A stretch of DNA of 64,000 nt from Davidsoniella eucalypti (taxonomy: Eukaryota > Ascomycota > Sordariomycetes > Microascales > Ceratocystidaceae): contig RMBW01000105.1 of assembly GCA_004009845.1 (NCBI GenBank), positions 1 through 64,000 on the forward strand. Direction: 5' to 3'. This document shows positions 1-13,197 of the stretch, in pieces. The notes under the pieces were generated by a model that ran no database searches, was not told where the DNA came from, and saw only the letters and a list, made by a program, of their open reading frames with translations. Every line of letters starts with the position of its first letter. The first letter of the stretch is position 1. The translations under genes and the position numbers were made by a program.

Positions 1-838
1 GAGTACTTCCTCTTGGTTGAACCCTGGCGAGTCCAGTGGTAGTAGCAAAATAGGCCCATCTATGAATGTAACCATGTCGTAGACTCAACTACTAGGCCCC
101 CACTTGCTAAATACTGTACACAGGTTTGTCTACTTGGCCTCAAGTTCAATCGACAACTCGATAAGAAGTGTCCTAACTATAAGCTTCACTTACAAGCTAA
201 ATCCCCGGTTGCCCCTTCTAATTCCTCCATGTTTGATTAACACAACATCACCCCATCAATCAGTCTCAGCTTTTGACTACTATCAAGGCCCAGCTTGATA
301 CTAACCTTGATAATGACTGCGAGGTTTTGGGTCTTCGTGGTGCTGTTGGTTGCTTGGTCAAGGTTACTGCTCACCCATTTGGGTATACCTTGGTAGGAAG
401 GCAGTGGAGGAACATGATGCTGGCTTGCTTCATCGTGAGGCTAGCATGTACAACCACCTAGTTGATGTACAAGGAAGTGTTGTCCCCGTTTGTCTTGGTG
501 GTGTTGCTATGGAGCAAAATCTCTGTGTTGATTTCAGGATCAACAACCATATGCTTTTGTTGTCATATGGGGGCAAGTGGCTTTGTAGGCTTGATGGGTG
601 GAACATTGACCGACAACTTGCGAAACTTCAAGAGTTGGGTGTCAGTCATGGGGATATCAGACTACAGAATCTACTCTATAATGAGGAATGTGATGACTTG
701 ATGGTTATTGATTTTGAGAGGGCTAGCTATGTTGGGCCCTCAACAGCCACCAAGAGAAAGGGTGTGTTCGGTTCTGTTGCTCACCCCAAGAAGGTGGATC
801 TAGGAAGGTGGCATCAACAATTGGAAGTTGGCTTCTAA
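1..838 (+). pseudogene. 3' fragment of the nuclease-like/kinase-like gene family (runs off the left edge)
   Basis: This stretch aligns base for base with about 36256-37106, the C-terminal third of the intact gene at 34473-37106. It keeps the kinase-like signature HGDIRLQN and the IDFERA motif, and ends at the equivalent stop codon. It is broken: an altered stretch near 235-245 (a stop replaces the tyrosine of the DYTQH segment) and a one-base deletion near 400 (GGTAGGAAGG where the intact copy has GGTAGGAAAGG) split the frame. The first ~120 bases are clearly diverged from the intact copy, while ~120-838 are almost identical, so the two parts have different histories. Whether a 5' part exists to the left cannot be seen. 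Confidence is high that it is a non-functional relative. Confidence 0.85.
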
Positions 839-1169
839 CCTGCTTTGTACTTAGTTTTGAATAGTATGATATTGACTCCTTATAAATAGATGTTGTGATG
901 TTCTTAAATTGCCTAGTAAATAGATCTTTATGGGTAATGAGTACTTCTTAGTTTCACTCTTTGGTCTGCTACTTGCTGCCTATAAGACGGATATATACTT
1001 TAATACTATACCAGTCAAGTCCCTAAGTCTCCTTCTATCACGTAATCAATGTCAGAAAGTACCCTTTCTCTTTGTAGCTGTTGAAAACCCAACTTATACA
1101 GCCCTCTCAAAATCAATAACCATCAAGTTACTCATTCTAGCAGAATATGTGGTCTAATATCTTTGTGCC
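839..1169. other. 3' flank of the pseudogene; no gene seen
   Basis: The first ~90 bases resemble the 3' flank of the intact family member (37107-37200), showing that the duplicated unit extends past the stop codon. The rest is AT-rich and holds no supportable gene. Confidence 0.6.
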
Positions 1170-1710
1170 TGATACCAGGCTCTTCAAGTTTTGCAAGTTA
1201 ATGATTTATGCTCCACACATCAAGGCTGCAAAGCCACTTGCCTGGATAAGACACCAGAAGCATATCTTGAAATCAACACAGTTTTGCTTCAGAGCAGAAT
1301 GACTCAGACAAACAGGAACAACACTTCCTTGTACACCATTTACATGTTTGTACATTCTAGCCTCATGATGGAGCAGATACAAGTCTTGTTCCTCCACTGC
1401 CTTTCCCATCAGGGCGTATCCAAATGAGTGTGCAATAACTTTGACCAAGAAGCCAACAGCACCACAAATACGAAAAACTTCGCAGCCATTGTCAAGGTTG
1501 GTATCAGGTCTTAACTTGATAATAGTCGAGAGCTTTGACTAATTCAGGGGGTGGTGGCTCCTTGGATCTGGGGACAAAAGAAGAAGAAGGAGCATCTTCT
1601 TTATGGCCATTGAGGTAGAGCATATAGTTGGGATATTTTCATCCAGTTGTCTATTGAGATTGAGGCCAAGGAGGCAAGTTTTTGTCAAGTTGACCAAAAA
1701 CAAAAGAAAA
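1170..1710 (-). pseudogene. Decayed inverted copy of the nuclease-like/kinase-like family (N-lobe region)
   Basis: On the minus strand, 1206-1448 encodes a stretch matching the family's kinase N-lobe (FGYALMGKAVEEQD, HHEARMYKHV, QGSVVPVCL). Further upstream on the same strand, about 1539-1690, a piece matching the CCCH/linker region (CLLGLNLNRQLDE) lies in another frame. Frames are interrupted and the C-lobe is missing or unrecognisable. It is far more diverged from the intact gene than the fragment at 1-838 and lies head to tail against it in opposite orientation. Non-functional relic. Confidence 0.75.
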
Positions 1711-2030
1711 TATACGTGAATAATTAAATGTGTGTACAATAAACAATGAGCCGTATTTATCGTTCAATATTTCCTATCATTTCTCTCCACATCAGTCAGC
1801 AGACTGATCTGTTCCTAACAAACACAGATAGTATCACTAGCTGAATTTGCATACATACTGGGCGTTCAACAACTCCACTCGGAGTACCCTCTTGATGTAA
1901 AAGTTTCAAACATACATATATAAACTTGGTTAGATGTTGAAACGTGTTCATCAAGTAAAAATGTAAGAAAAAACCCCTACATATTGTAGGGGGTTGAGAT
2001 AACAATAAGAACACGGCAAGTTTTATGCGA

Positions 2031-2640
2031 CTTGATTTGATTTAACGTCTACCTAAAACACTAAAATCATACGACGCCAGACTAGTTACCGGACAGACAT
2101 TTAAAGTCCTCCGCTAGACAAACCCAATAGCTTCGTATGTCGGGACATAGAACAGTAAATAGGGAAAACAGAAACAAAAACCACAGCAAATCCTCCTCAG
2201 TCACTTCCCCCCTCCGCCGTACTTGTCTAACCCGCTGATGGGGCGTCTTCTCTAAGCGCATGGGCTCTGTAGTGCCGCCATTTCACCTCTAGTCTCTTGG
2301 GAAGATACTTACGAACTCTCTTTCCGAAGTAGCTTTTTGACAAAGCTAGCCCGGAGTGGCACAGTGTGAAGTTTCTTCCCGCATCCATATGTTCGAAACG
2401 GTCATGGTACTCCGCAAAATCGCCGTGACCTTTCCGGGCAGTTAGGATCCGTCCCACCGTAGATCTGTGCTGGTCTTTAAACCAGTCCACCTTGTAGACG
2501 GTAGACGGTCTTTGTTTCAAAACGAACCCCAAGGTGTTTCCTCGGCTCGCCCTCCACTATCCACGATTTGAAGTCGGCATTTAGCTGTACGTTTTTCCAT
2601 CTGCGGGCGGAAGCAAGGGACACATGGTCACGGTCAGGTC
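2031..2640 (-). mobile_element. LINE (non-LTR retrotransposon) 3' end fragment
   Basis: The minus strand at 2227-2532 reads through a segment typical of the C-terminal part of fungal LINE ORF2 (ILTARKGHGDFAEYHDRF, the region after RNase H that precedes a Cys/His motif). Downstream on that strand, the 3' region ends at about 2031-2055 in the terminal motif TTTAGGTAGACGTTA followed by an ATCAAATCAA-type tail. The same terminus recurs at 3793-3825, 14783-14815 and 33524-33556. The fragment is 5' truncated and has no intact reverse transcriptase. Confidence 0.75.
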
Positions 2641-2904
2641 GACAAGCTTGGTATTTCTTGTACTACCTTGTTTCGCCAACTTGTCAGTTGCGCAACACCC
2701 AAATTGTCAAGGCACAGATACAGACATGAACAAGCCAATGGCTTTCTCCATGCCATACAAAGTATCATCAGTTGATGAGATTCAAGCGGGCCTGACAATA
2801 CGTGATCAAAGCATGGTTCACAATTCCCAATTTGAGATCACCTTGTTCAGATGCTTATGGCTATTTTTGAGCCACGAGTTCTATTAATCCCGGAGATATG
2901 AAAT

Positions 2905-3826
2905 AGCCTCACCCCGACATTGACGGACAGGTGTATAAACATCAGGATCTACTTTGACAACAGGACCATATCCAGTATAAATGGATCATACAACAAGGTA
3001 GGATCCTCACAAGAGGCAATTGACGAGGCCAAGAAGCTTATATAGACATTGAAAAATGAGCTGGTCTACTGCATTTGGAGTCCCGGGCACAAGGGAATCG
3101 GCGGGACTAGCAAAAGGCTCGGCCAAAGCACTCGGGAACACTCCGTGTCTATAGCAGGAGCTTACAGGTGGTTCAGGGAACAAACACAGGCAAATTTTAA
3201 GGAATGGTTCTATGAACAGGCGGCCATCAGAGACAACACAGAGAGTCGAGAAATGGAGTTTCCCTCTCCAGAATAATCAGTCAAGGACAGGTCCGGTCAT
3301 GCTATTTTGAAAATAGGTTCATCTTCATAGCTCTATAGCTCCATAAGATGAATTTTTAAATTTTTAAAAAAAAAAATTAGGTTTGGCCACGAAAACGCCA
3401 CAATGGAATTCCACAGGTGTGGCAGAGACTTGGAAAGGACCCACATCTGGACTTAAGACTGAAACCTTGTAGAGTATTCACCAAAAAACTGCAGGAGGGT
3501 TGAGGATCATGGAAATCTTTTTCCCCTTTGTTTTTTTCTTTTCCTCTAGTTTTGGCTTTAAAAGAAGACGTAGGTGTTGCTACTGTAAAAGGGATGGATG
3601 CCAGACTAGTCTGAGCAGTCCCGGATACTAGGAGCATAGAAAATTGGTGCCAGAAAACACGGCCTCGCCCGGAGCTCTCAGACAAATCTCTAGACTATAA
3701 ATAAAATCATCATCATCATCAAAATCTAGAGCAAATTTCTTTTTATCTCCATCAACCTCATAACCATCCTACGCGTCGTATAATCTTAGTGGTTTAGGTA
3801 GACGTTAGATATAATCAAATCAAATT
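2905..3826 (+). mobile_element. Degenerate LINE fragment: RNase H region, C-terminal region and 3' terminus
   Basis: Bases 2905-3290 align with 37800-38170, another LINE copy. Translated in several frames they give RNase H features: VYCIWSPGHKGIGG, then a segment matching AGAYRWFREQ. Bases 3377-3405 match the GHGDF-downstream region of that other copy (FGHENATME-type reading). A short (ATC)n run lies at about 3705-3721, and the shared LINE 3' terminus lies at 3793-3825. Multiple frameshifts and stops make it inactive. It is a separate insertion from the minus-strand fragment at 2031-2640. Whether one element spans the whole interval or two nested pieces lie here is not certain. Confidence 0.65.
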
Positions 3827-6800
3827 TCGGTCTCGGCCGTTAGCTCCCATCCAGAACGCTCATGACGGAATCTATGACACCAGTTCTTTGATTAGACATT
3901 CAACCAGAGCCGGAGGGTGATGTGCAATCCCCGATATCCAGAAATTGTCAGTATGTTAAACGGAGGACGTTAAATAGCGGTCCGGGCGTCATATCAGTGA
4001 TTCAAATAGACGTTTAGATATTGCATACCTAAGAAATCCATAGATACTTTTTGCAAGCAGATTCAGTGCTACGTAGGTATGTTTGTAGGTATACTGATAT
4101 CTCTACCCCTCTTACTGTCTGCCTTTTTTTTTTCTCCGAAGTCGTTGATCTCTAGTACAGTGAACACAGCTTTAACGTATGATCCATTCTGAGCCTGTCT
4201 AGTCACTAGAGCTTTTTGATCCATCTGTATAGAGTTAAACATGTAATACTCGGCGTGCTTCTCACAGCCATGGCCCTTGTGACACCTTGTGTATACTTTC
4301 AGTATTGGGCCTTTAGTGATCAACCTTATCAGTCCTGGTATTGATAGTCAACTTTGCATCCTATGACCAAGCTTTGCCTCTTGTGATTGTTAATCTACTG
4401 GGTGTAGTGATAACATTGCACGCTGGATATCATACTTCATATCACATTCCGGGTGAATGAATAGCATCAAGCTACTGATATTGATTTTATTCAACATCTT
4501 GGAAATTCCATGTCCCAATTGCCTAGACCTCTGGTTAGTAGATATTTATCATGTTCATTGACTTATTATGTTGGCTATGGGTCCTACTACCTCAATATTC
4601 ATCTTGCGATTCCAACTATCATTATTTCTCTGATATCATCTATGTCGTAGTTAGGGCTCTCTCACATTCTTATATATACTAAGTATCAAGCATCAAAATG
4701 TTCACCGGTCAAATATCATCATCGCCAGCTGGTCCTTGATTCGATTCATTAAAATAGTAGACCAATTGTCTCTAACTATTGACTTGTTAATATATCTGAA
4801 TTTAGGAAACATATTATTCTTACCCAGTAAGTATATTTAACCAATTATCGTGTATAGCCATTCTTTAAACCGAGATATATCTGAGCCATCTACTCGTAGG
4901 CTAAGCTCCTCTAAGTACAGCCTTCCTTCTTCTCCAAAAAGCATCTCTAGATTTTACAAAGCTTGTCGAATATTCAATGATATTTTGTGGCACTTACTAA
5001 ATGGGCTTGTAACCAGCTATAGCCTTGTTTCAGACTGTTCTCTCGCAGGAAGTTAGTTCACATGTTGGATGTGTTGTTAGATGAGGCAGAAGTCCAAGAC
5101 CTAAGTCATAAGGAGATATGGGGGGGTCTTTATGAACAAGAGGCGTTGGAAAAGTTATGTCTTTTTATACTGTCTTGAGAGGAAGATGGTCACATGGAGT
5201 GTAGTACACTCCTGATTACGAAACTAGTTTTGCTTGTAGTCGGCAATGTTCTATCATCATGATGTATATAGCATTATATATACCCTAACCCTTTTTCTAT
5301 CTTGAACACTAGATATGATTACAACTTTATATGTCAAACATATTATATTAATTCATAACATAGTGAAGACAAAAAGAGTATAAAAGGCTCATAACAGTCA
5401 AGAGATGTTCTGAGGGAGGCTTCTAAGCTTCACATAAAACATCAGCCATCCGATAGGGAGCTATCAACACAACCATAATGGCAGAGTTCAAGGTCTCGAA
5501 TGGTCTATAGCCGCAGATATGAGACTTGACAATGAAGATCATATGCATGACAAACAATGGCAAGCATGCGAGACATAGAAAATGGCGGTAAGAGTCATAA
5601 CAGTGGTTTGAAGACAGCAAGGTTGAAGTAAGTTGACAATAGGCAGATCAAAGTGTAGATGTCGCTAGCCAGTCACGAGAATGAGAAGTAAACAATGATG
5701 ATATAATATCAATCAGCAAGTAAGCGACACTGTTTTTCCATAGCTTCATTCATCGGCCCATCGAACTCGCTGTTGCTGCGCCTTTCGCTTGCAGTCTTGG
5801 CTTTCAAGGTGCAATATAACTGAAGCAAGGACAACCAAGGTATACTCTTTCCTCCTCTCCAAGCTTTAGATGTGTGAGCTCTATGAACTCTTTTTTCTTT
5901 TTCCTGATGCCTAGGTGAAGATATCAAAGAATGTCAGTGCTTAATTGGAGAAATATTGGCTCTGGTCTTCGTTTTTTTTTTCCAATCTTGCCAAGAATGC
6001 AAAGATAAGTAGCGGTAAAGGAAGCAACTCGGGATTCCACCTCTTGAGCCTTTGATGCAAGGAACAAAGGCCGCAAATGCTGTGGGCCGTAGAAGCAGTG
6101 TCGTTAGTACTAGTAAAGCATTGGTATGTAGCGATACATTATCTGCATATGTCGGAACTTCTCGGTGTGTCTGTCCCGGAATCCCATGGGCTGTTGTCGG
6201 TGCAGACGTGGCCTACTCCGATTTCTGCAGCCATCTGTAGCAGTTTCTTGGACGAGCATGTATTGATACGTTTCTGTTTCTTGTTGGTGTACATGTTATG
6301 CACACATGTGCTTATTCGGTTGATAGGTCACGGAGCTGCGCTACATGCAGCTTGGCTGTTGTATTCAGCTGTACGATAGCATGTAAACGTAGCAATACTA
6401 CTACAAGTACAAGCATATCTAGCCTCCGCAGACACACAATGCACAGCTCTTTGAGTCTCTTTTGCGCGTTTCGGCAAGGCGAGGCTGGTATTGCTACCGA
6501 TTTCAGTCGAGCACAACTTGGTGATGGCATGACGAGATGACTGAAAGATATGCGTTACAATGTATGCTGATGAGCCGCATAGAGCGGTTCCGCCGGGTTG
6601 GAATCTCCTTTTCTCGCTGTAACTATAATATTGGTCACCTTCTATACCAAGTGTTAAAGCAAGCTGTGTTCATGGTATGGACTAGATATTGGATCTATGG
6701 ACTAGAAAGCAACAGTGGCGTTGAGCTCTTTGCGATGTATACGACAAATCAAGGCTATTCTACTATATCGTCTGTCTACATCGTTTATCAAAACACCACT

Positions 6801-9800
6801 ACTGCAATCTCGATTCCAGGGGTGCTGGCTAAGCAATGGTAATGCATGTGAGGGACGACATCAGATACTTGCTGCTAGCTTTTTTCTTGCGGCTTTTTTC
6901 TGGCCTGTGCTTTTTAGAATGGAGAGTTCTGAGAGGGCACAGATGAGTCAATATCAGAGCTCACATAAGTATTGACGGATTTCATCCTCCAGCATAAAGC
7001 CAGGGGCCGTGGAATATTTTAGACTGCGTCTGGGTTATTGGTTAGAAGCATAAGAATGATCTCTTATGTACATAGTACCGATTAGGAAGGTTTAATTTAA
7101 TGTTCGGGGATTCTGGAAGCAAAAGAATACATGTAAAAAGCAAGCAATATTCACTCCGGACAGACATGATCAGCAGCATGATTTGCTGCTACATATATGA
7201 GTATTACGTATCAAGCTGGAATACAGATGAACGGTGAACAGCGAAAGTATAGACTTGGACCAACCATGGAGACAACTAGACAAGAAATGAACCGACTTTC
7301 CACTCTGTTATCATGGCAGAACAATACAAATCACGCTAGCCAGCTACGTCGATCACCTGTAATCACAGATAACAAAGAAAGGCAAGCCAAGAACGACCAA
7401 GAATCAAATAGCGTGCTCGCTTACCAGCAAGGAAGGTTCTCACGCTAGGTAGGCTCTTGCTAATCAACAGCAAGCCAAGACGATAGCGGCACAGCAGTGA
7501 TAAACAAAGGACGATGAAGCTACGGGCGATACGAGAAATCAAGAAACAAAGCACCCGAATGAACACCCATTGTGCGCCCGTACAAGATGATGAGGTTGCG
7601 GTGGATATGCGACGTCATTTTCTTCCCCTGCTCTATAGTTGTCTTTTCTTTTCCTTCCGGCGTTCTTAGATCAACAGTTCGACTTTGGCTGCTCGCTATT
7701 AGCGTTTTGCTTACTTGCTGATAACAAAGAACGATGTGGAGCGCACAGATCTCATGTCTTGTTCTGTGAGGTTCCCTTCGCTTCGGCCTGGCTTCTCCAC
7801 CTCTACGAGAACATCATGGCCGGCACAAAAGAAACCTTGTTCTCTGTTCTTCTGTATTGCGCCTTTGCTCTTTGTTACATGTACTGGGTTTTGGTGATTC
7901 TGGTCGAGCTCGTATTCACATTGTCTAGCGCGGTTGCTCACTTGACTGGCAGATTACTAGGATGTAACCATCTTCTCATCTTGTCTCTCTCTGTACTCCT
8001 GGAGCTATGCATATTATGTACATATCCAGCGTATCTTCGAATGGGGGAGATGCCACCTCTACAAACAGTTGACCTGTTCGGCGTTTTATGAATCCACGAT
8101 TTGGATGTTCGATGATGTCAGATATTCAGGCCAAGTTTAAGTTAAGCCAAAGAGTGTGATGTGAGGGTTTGATCGGTTGGTTAGACCATGTTCTAGATCG
8201 TGTTCAGTGCTGAACAGGGCCAGTTCTAGATTTTGCGGAGGAAGACTTAATGTCGCCTGAGAAGGCTTCTAGTGTTGCCAAAGGCTATGTTTTACAGGGA
8301 TATACAAGAAAGAGAGAAATAACAGATGCTATTAGGCTTTGGTGGACAAATTGAGAAGCAAGCTGAAGGGTCAGGGGAACACAGCTGGCTGGAGATATGG
8401 CAAAGAGTGGAAATTAGACCCCAACTATTGGCAGGCCATTTTCACATTTTTTCTATCGATGATTCCAATAGAGTTGCAGTCGAAATCAAACTAGACCACC
8501 AACAATTATGAGCTGTTGGCAAGTGATTGCAACATGATGTTCTTTGTTCCTTCATGCACCTGGAAAAATGAGCAATGAAACCTCTGTGCAACTCAATTCA
8601 CGGCGCGTAATATGCGGTACTTCGAGCCCATATATGTGTAATAGGCTGATATTTGAATGTACTTCCAAGGCTCGTTCAGATCGTGTTTAGGAGAATGAGC
8701 CATGGAAACAAAAAGGTCGAGAACAAGCCAGGCAAGAAAAAAAAAGCCAGAGTCTTAACGCATGAAAAAGGGCCCGTGGTTTAAATTGGCAGGCAAAGCC
8801 CTCCTGCCAAAAAGCATAGCAGCAAAATTTTTTGTCTGGCTATCGGCCTTTGTTATTGATCTGGCACGGGCCAGAACAAAATAGACTCTACTTTCGTTAC
8901 TGGGGTGAAGGAGCTTTTTTTTTTTTTTGCAAATCGGGGCCGTTCTCGTGGGCCTTGAGCATGATCCCAGTCCTCAAGAAAGCTATGGAGGAAATAATTA
9001 GTATATTTACTCTTCTTTCTAGTCATCTTGTGGGAGAAGAGCTGGTGCGCCTGACGATCAGGGCGAACGGATATTGGCCTAATATCCACAAGAAACAAAG
9101 CTTAATTAGATAGGCACATCATGGAATTGGCTGTAATTGCATATCAGTGTAATGTACCAACTAACACTGACAAAATGAATATTCAAGACCTTCTTGGCGG
9201 TGTTTGTGCACACACAAACGTTCGTGTTGATTGTAGACGCCATGCCAGAGTGCCAAATTTAGCAACGGCGAAAGTTTGCTGATGAGCAGCACCATCGCCA
9301 TCTAAATGCGCCAAGGATCGTGGGGAATAGTCTAGGAGCCGCGCTAAGTCTTTCTTTTCTCTTGTTGATAGCGTCTAGACCCGTATGCTCGATAGAGCCA
9401 GCTCGGTTATAGCTTATCAAGGCCGCTCAAAGGCAAGCCAGAAAGGTAGGGTTGGGTAGACAGTCAGCCTAAACCTGTACGGTGAACAGAAGTGCTCGGA
9501 TATTATTTGTGTTCACTCTTCTATTGTACATCGCCTTCCTATTCTGTATAGCGTATCTCGGAGGCGGAATAACAGCTTCCATAGTAGTTGTAATTCTGAC
9601 TAGGCCGATAGCAAGAGTAGATTGGATGTTGAAGCGAACAGCATGAAGGTAGATATGGGTATAGACAACACCAATATCGCTTTCAGAGTGCTTGGGCTTT
9701 GAACGGTATCCCCTGACGACCGCCATCTCATCTATCAATATTGCTGCCGAATCGGCCGAGCTATGGCTGATTCCTGAGACGTGAGATAGCCAATATCGGG

Positions 9801-12800
9801 ACAAATCATGTCGGATTCAGCGGCCAGTGGGCGCGGTAATTATAGGGATAAAGCGATATAGCGAAAACCAAGACATGATAAGATGCCGCAGAAATGAGTC
9901 GAATTCAGCAAGCCCATTTCCGGCTTAGTCATCTCTATAGCACGAGGTCCATTCGTGGGTTCGTCCCAAAATTTGAGTCGGGTTTGGGCCGATTTCTGAA
10001 AGCAGCGCTGTAATGTAACGAATGTAACAAAATGAACATCAAAATTGCGTTTTGTTTTTGCTGGCTTTGATTCATTTTTGGCAGATTGTGGCAAAAAACA
10101 AAAAGAGACTTTATTTTTTGCAAACAGAAGGTTGTGAGGTTGTTGCTTCTTGTTCCTTCCTGTTATGGTCCCTGCATTAGCCCGAGCCAGGGTCCATTTT
10201 TCTGGCTGCTTATTCTATGTGATTGGCCGATCCTTACTTTGTCCCCACCGGCCTTTTTCGTTCTTGTTTTTTTCGCCCTCTCTTGATTGTATTGGTATTA
10301 TGGCCACTCAAGAATTCCAGGCAATTCTTATCATAACAACGCTTGTATTCGAATAGCTTCAAAAAAGCGACATTGTAAGTAGACGAGGATTGTGAAGCGC
10401 AATTCTGGTATCATCTTGACTATACTATTACGTACCTGTATAAATATCACCGCTAAGAATCCACAAAGATGGCAATAATGCAACAAATACATGCCTACAT
10501 TCCTACCATTAGCAGCCTAGATATGTGTTGCCTCGAAATATAATGGTGGCAGCATAGCAGCTAACCTAGCTTTGTAGTGCTGGCAAGCCTGTCATCGTCA
10601 CGGTCGCATTGGCGGCGAGCGCCCATACAGCCTAGATGGCGCCTAGACAGTGCCTGTATTATTGTAGCCTTGTAGCCACAGAAACAGCGCCGGCTCCCAC
10701 GTTCCAGTTCCTCCAATAGACCAACAAGGTCAATTGAGCTGCGCAGATCGAATTTCTGATATCCTGGTGTTGTCAGATATTGAGCTCAACCCTTACATGT
10801 ATCTGTACGTACATGTACTTGTGCAACTGCTTTGTATCGGCGTGTTGTTCTTGTTCCTGTTTGCAGTCGTCGTTGTGAGCAGAAGAAGGAGAACCGAATG
10901 CATCTATATCCTAGATTGCAAGACAATTTCTAGTCAAGGTCACTGCCAGCCAGCTTCAAGGCCTCTGACGCGGCAACTGCACAGCGTCCACATGCGTCAA
11001 GGCATGTATGTATATGTATCAAGACATGCCTCGCTGACTCGTCCTGAAGGCGGTCTAGAGTGCTGCCAATGCCATCGAGGCTCTTCAGCCAGCGTTGCTT
11101 TCGCTGAACAGAGCTACCTCGAGACATGTGCTTGCGTACAAAATGAGACGGGTTCGTTCCCAGCCAAGCCCAAATTAGAGATTTGCATCAGACATGCTGC
11201 CCTTTGCCCTTCTTCCCCGACTATCACAATAGCCAACAGCTTCTGGGACGAAATAACCCTAGCAGTCTGTCGTGTTATCTGTAAGCGTAAGATAACGGCA
11301 AACCCAGGTGAGCAGACTAGAGAAGACCCCACTCAGCAGGAATACGAGAAGCTAACGATAATAGCGAGTACATAAGCTTGCTTCGGTGGTGTCTAGGGTA
11401 TTTTTACTAACCTTTCTTACTTGTTACGGTTGAAACGTTACAGACACCCCCTCCATCTCTTGTGTCTAGTCCATCCCAAAAGTAGCCAATCTCCCAATCA
11501 AGGGGATCTAATCAGGCCTAGCGTTGCTGATTGGCTGATGGCTGATCATGGCTCCATGGCCAATTTCTTGCTATCAAGACCGTTACCGCAGAATTTTACA
11601 GAAGTAAGTAGCTCAGGCCTTGGGTGAACTTTGCAGTAACAAAGAAAGTCAGGCTCGAATTACATTACGAGAGCCGCGCTTTACAGCTCCCATTGGACTT
11701 CGTATCTGTTAAAGCAAACAAAAGACAGCATACCGCTAAACCCTACTTCACCAAGAGACCAATATCGTAGAAATACTAGGAGAACGATGATATGGACATA
11801 TGTACCTATACAGAGAAACACGATAGCCAACTATTGAGTACGAGAAAAACGAGGAGGACCACCGAGGCTCGTGAAGACTCATTCAATATTGATACGGGAA
11901 GCAATGACCCCGTGGTCATCCAAGCGCATTACCCACCAACTTGACTTGCACAAACGCCCAAGCTGGGCCAGTCAGTTCATCTCAGGACCCTCCTCGAGCA
12001 TCCGGCCTATACTTACTTACATGTACAATATGCCAATACAGCTTTAACCTATGGAGTATCGAGACTCTACACTTCGCTTCGTTCTTGGACTAGCCAAGCC
12101 AACCCAACCTGGCAGGGGAGAACAAGGCCAAACAAGCCCTCTAGAAGCTTGTGTAGTTCAACGACTCCGGATTTGGCGGACCAAACTGAGTTTGAAAACG
12201 GAAACTTTTTTTCTTCTCCCTGCATCTTGCAAGCCAGGCTCCCGAATTCCGGCCAAGTACTTGAGCTGTCTTACTCATAGCTATCCTGTTGACGCCGGCT
12301 GCGGTAATAGCGCCTGTAAAAGCCGATATCTATCACTGCTGCAGTCAGTGCTATTAAGCTACATGTGTACTAACTTGTCACAACCATGTAGAACACTGGT
12401 AAAGCATAGCTAAATCGCGCGTACGCCCCCTTATGCGGCGGTCAAACTCACTTACAGAAGCAGTTATAGACACCCCTGGCAGATCATACCAGAATGCTCC
12501 GGAAAAGGCATAATAAGTACATGTACTCTGAGGCATGAGAGCAAGGCACCTCAGGTACATACCATTCAACTAACAAGTCAAGAGGGATTCTAAGCTTAAG
12601 ATGGGAAAGGGGCAAAGAAGACCTTGCCAAGGGCACTAACAACACTAACACGACCGACTTTTGCAGGCTTGGGAGAACACGCGAAAACAGATGATCTACC
12701 TTCTGCTGCTGCTGCTGTTCAGGCGGCCCAGCCAAAATGATTATCTGGCTGGCTGGCTGGGGAGGGGGGGGTAAGAGAGGAAGAGGGGTGTGTGCTTGGA

Positions 12801-12989
12801 CGTCGAGTTGCCAGACCAGGATGGAATGGGATGGCATGGGAAGGACGGATTAGACTGATCTGGACGAAGCTGGCTGGCTCTGGGTTTCTGGCTTGTTTTT
12901 CTTCCTCTCTCTCGTTTCTGCTACGCCAAGCCAGGGCGCCAGGACCATCCACACCTCTTGTCGGTTTCTTGCGTTCCCTCTATGAAAAA
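3827..12989. other. Nine-kilobase interval with no supportable gene
   Basis: Only short reading frames without family signatures are present. The longest are a 150-codon frame at 7639-8091 with hydrophobic stretches and a 213-codon frame at 10734-11375 rich in Cys and aliphatic residues. Neither has introns that extend it, codon regularity or recognisable motifs, and both have competing frames on the other strand. Some A/T runs are present (for example 8919-8930). I recognise no mobile element here. It may hold a lineage-specific gene or non-coding RNA that cannot be detected by eye. Confidence 0.5.
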
Positions 12990-13197
12990 TCCGTATAAAG
13001 ATCATCCCGATCTCCTTCTTCTGACTCCTCTTCTCTTCCTTTTCCTCCTCACCCACACACGCTCGCTACTTCTCTCACCCACGACTTTACAGTCCAGACA
13101 TTCGTTATCAACCTTTAATAATTTCGCCCCAAACCCCTTATATTAATATTTATTTCCAAACGTTTCCTTCCCGGAACAACCCTTTTAATCAGTCAAC
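12990..13197 (+). promoter_or_regulatory. TATA box and pyrimidine-rich leader of the small GPI-type protein gene
   Basis: A TATAAAG box at about 12994-13000 lies roughly 200 bases upstream of the ATG. It is followed by a long C/T-rich tract (about 13008-13090) and an A-rich start context (TCAGTCAACATGAAG). This is the layout of a strongly expressed fungal promoter. The transcription start itself is inferred. Confidence 0.55.

Noticed and set aside
7639..8091. 150-codon frame with hydrophobic segments
   Set aside because: Hydrophobic stretches arise from T-rich DNA; there is no recognisable transporter or receptor pattern and overlapping frames exist on both strands.
10734..11375. 213-codon plus-strand frame
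   Set aside because: No motif, no codon regularity, and competing minus-strand frames; it cannot be separated from chance.
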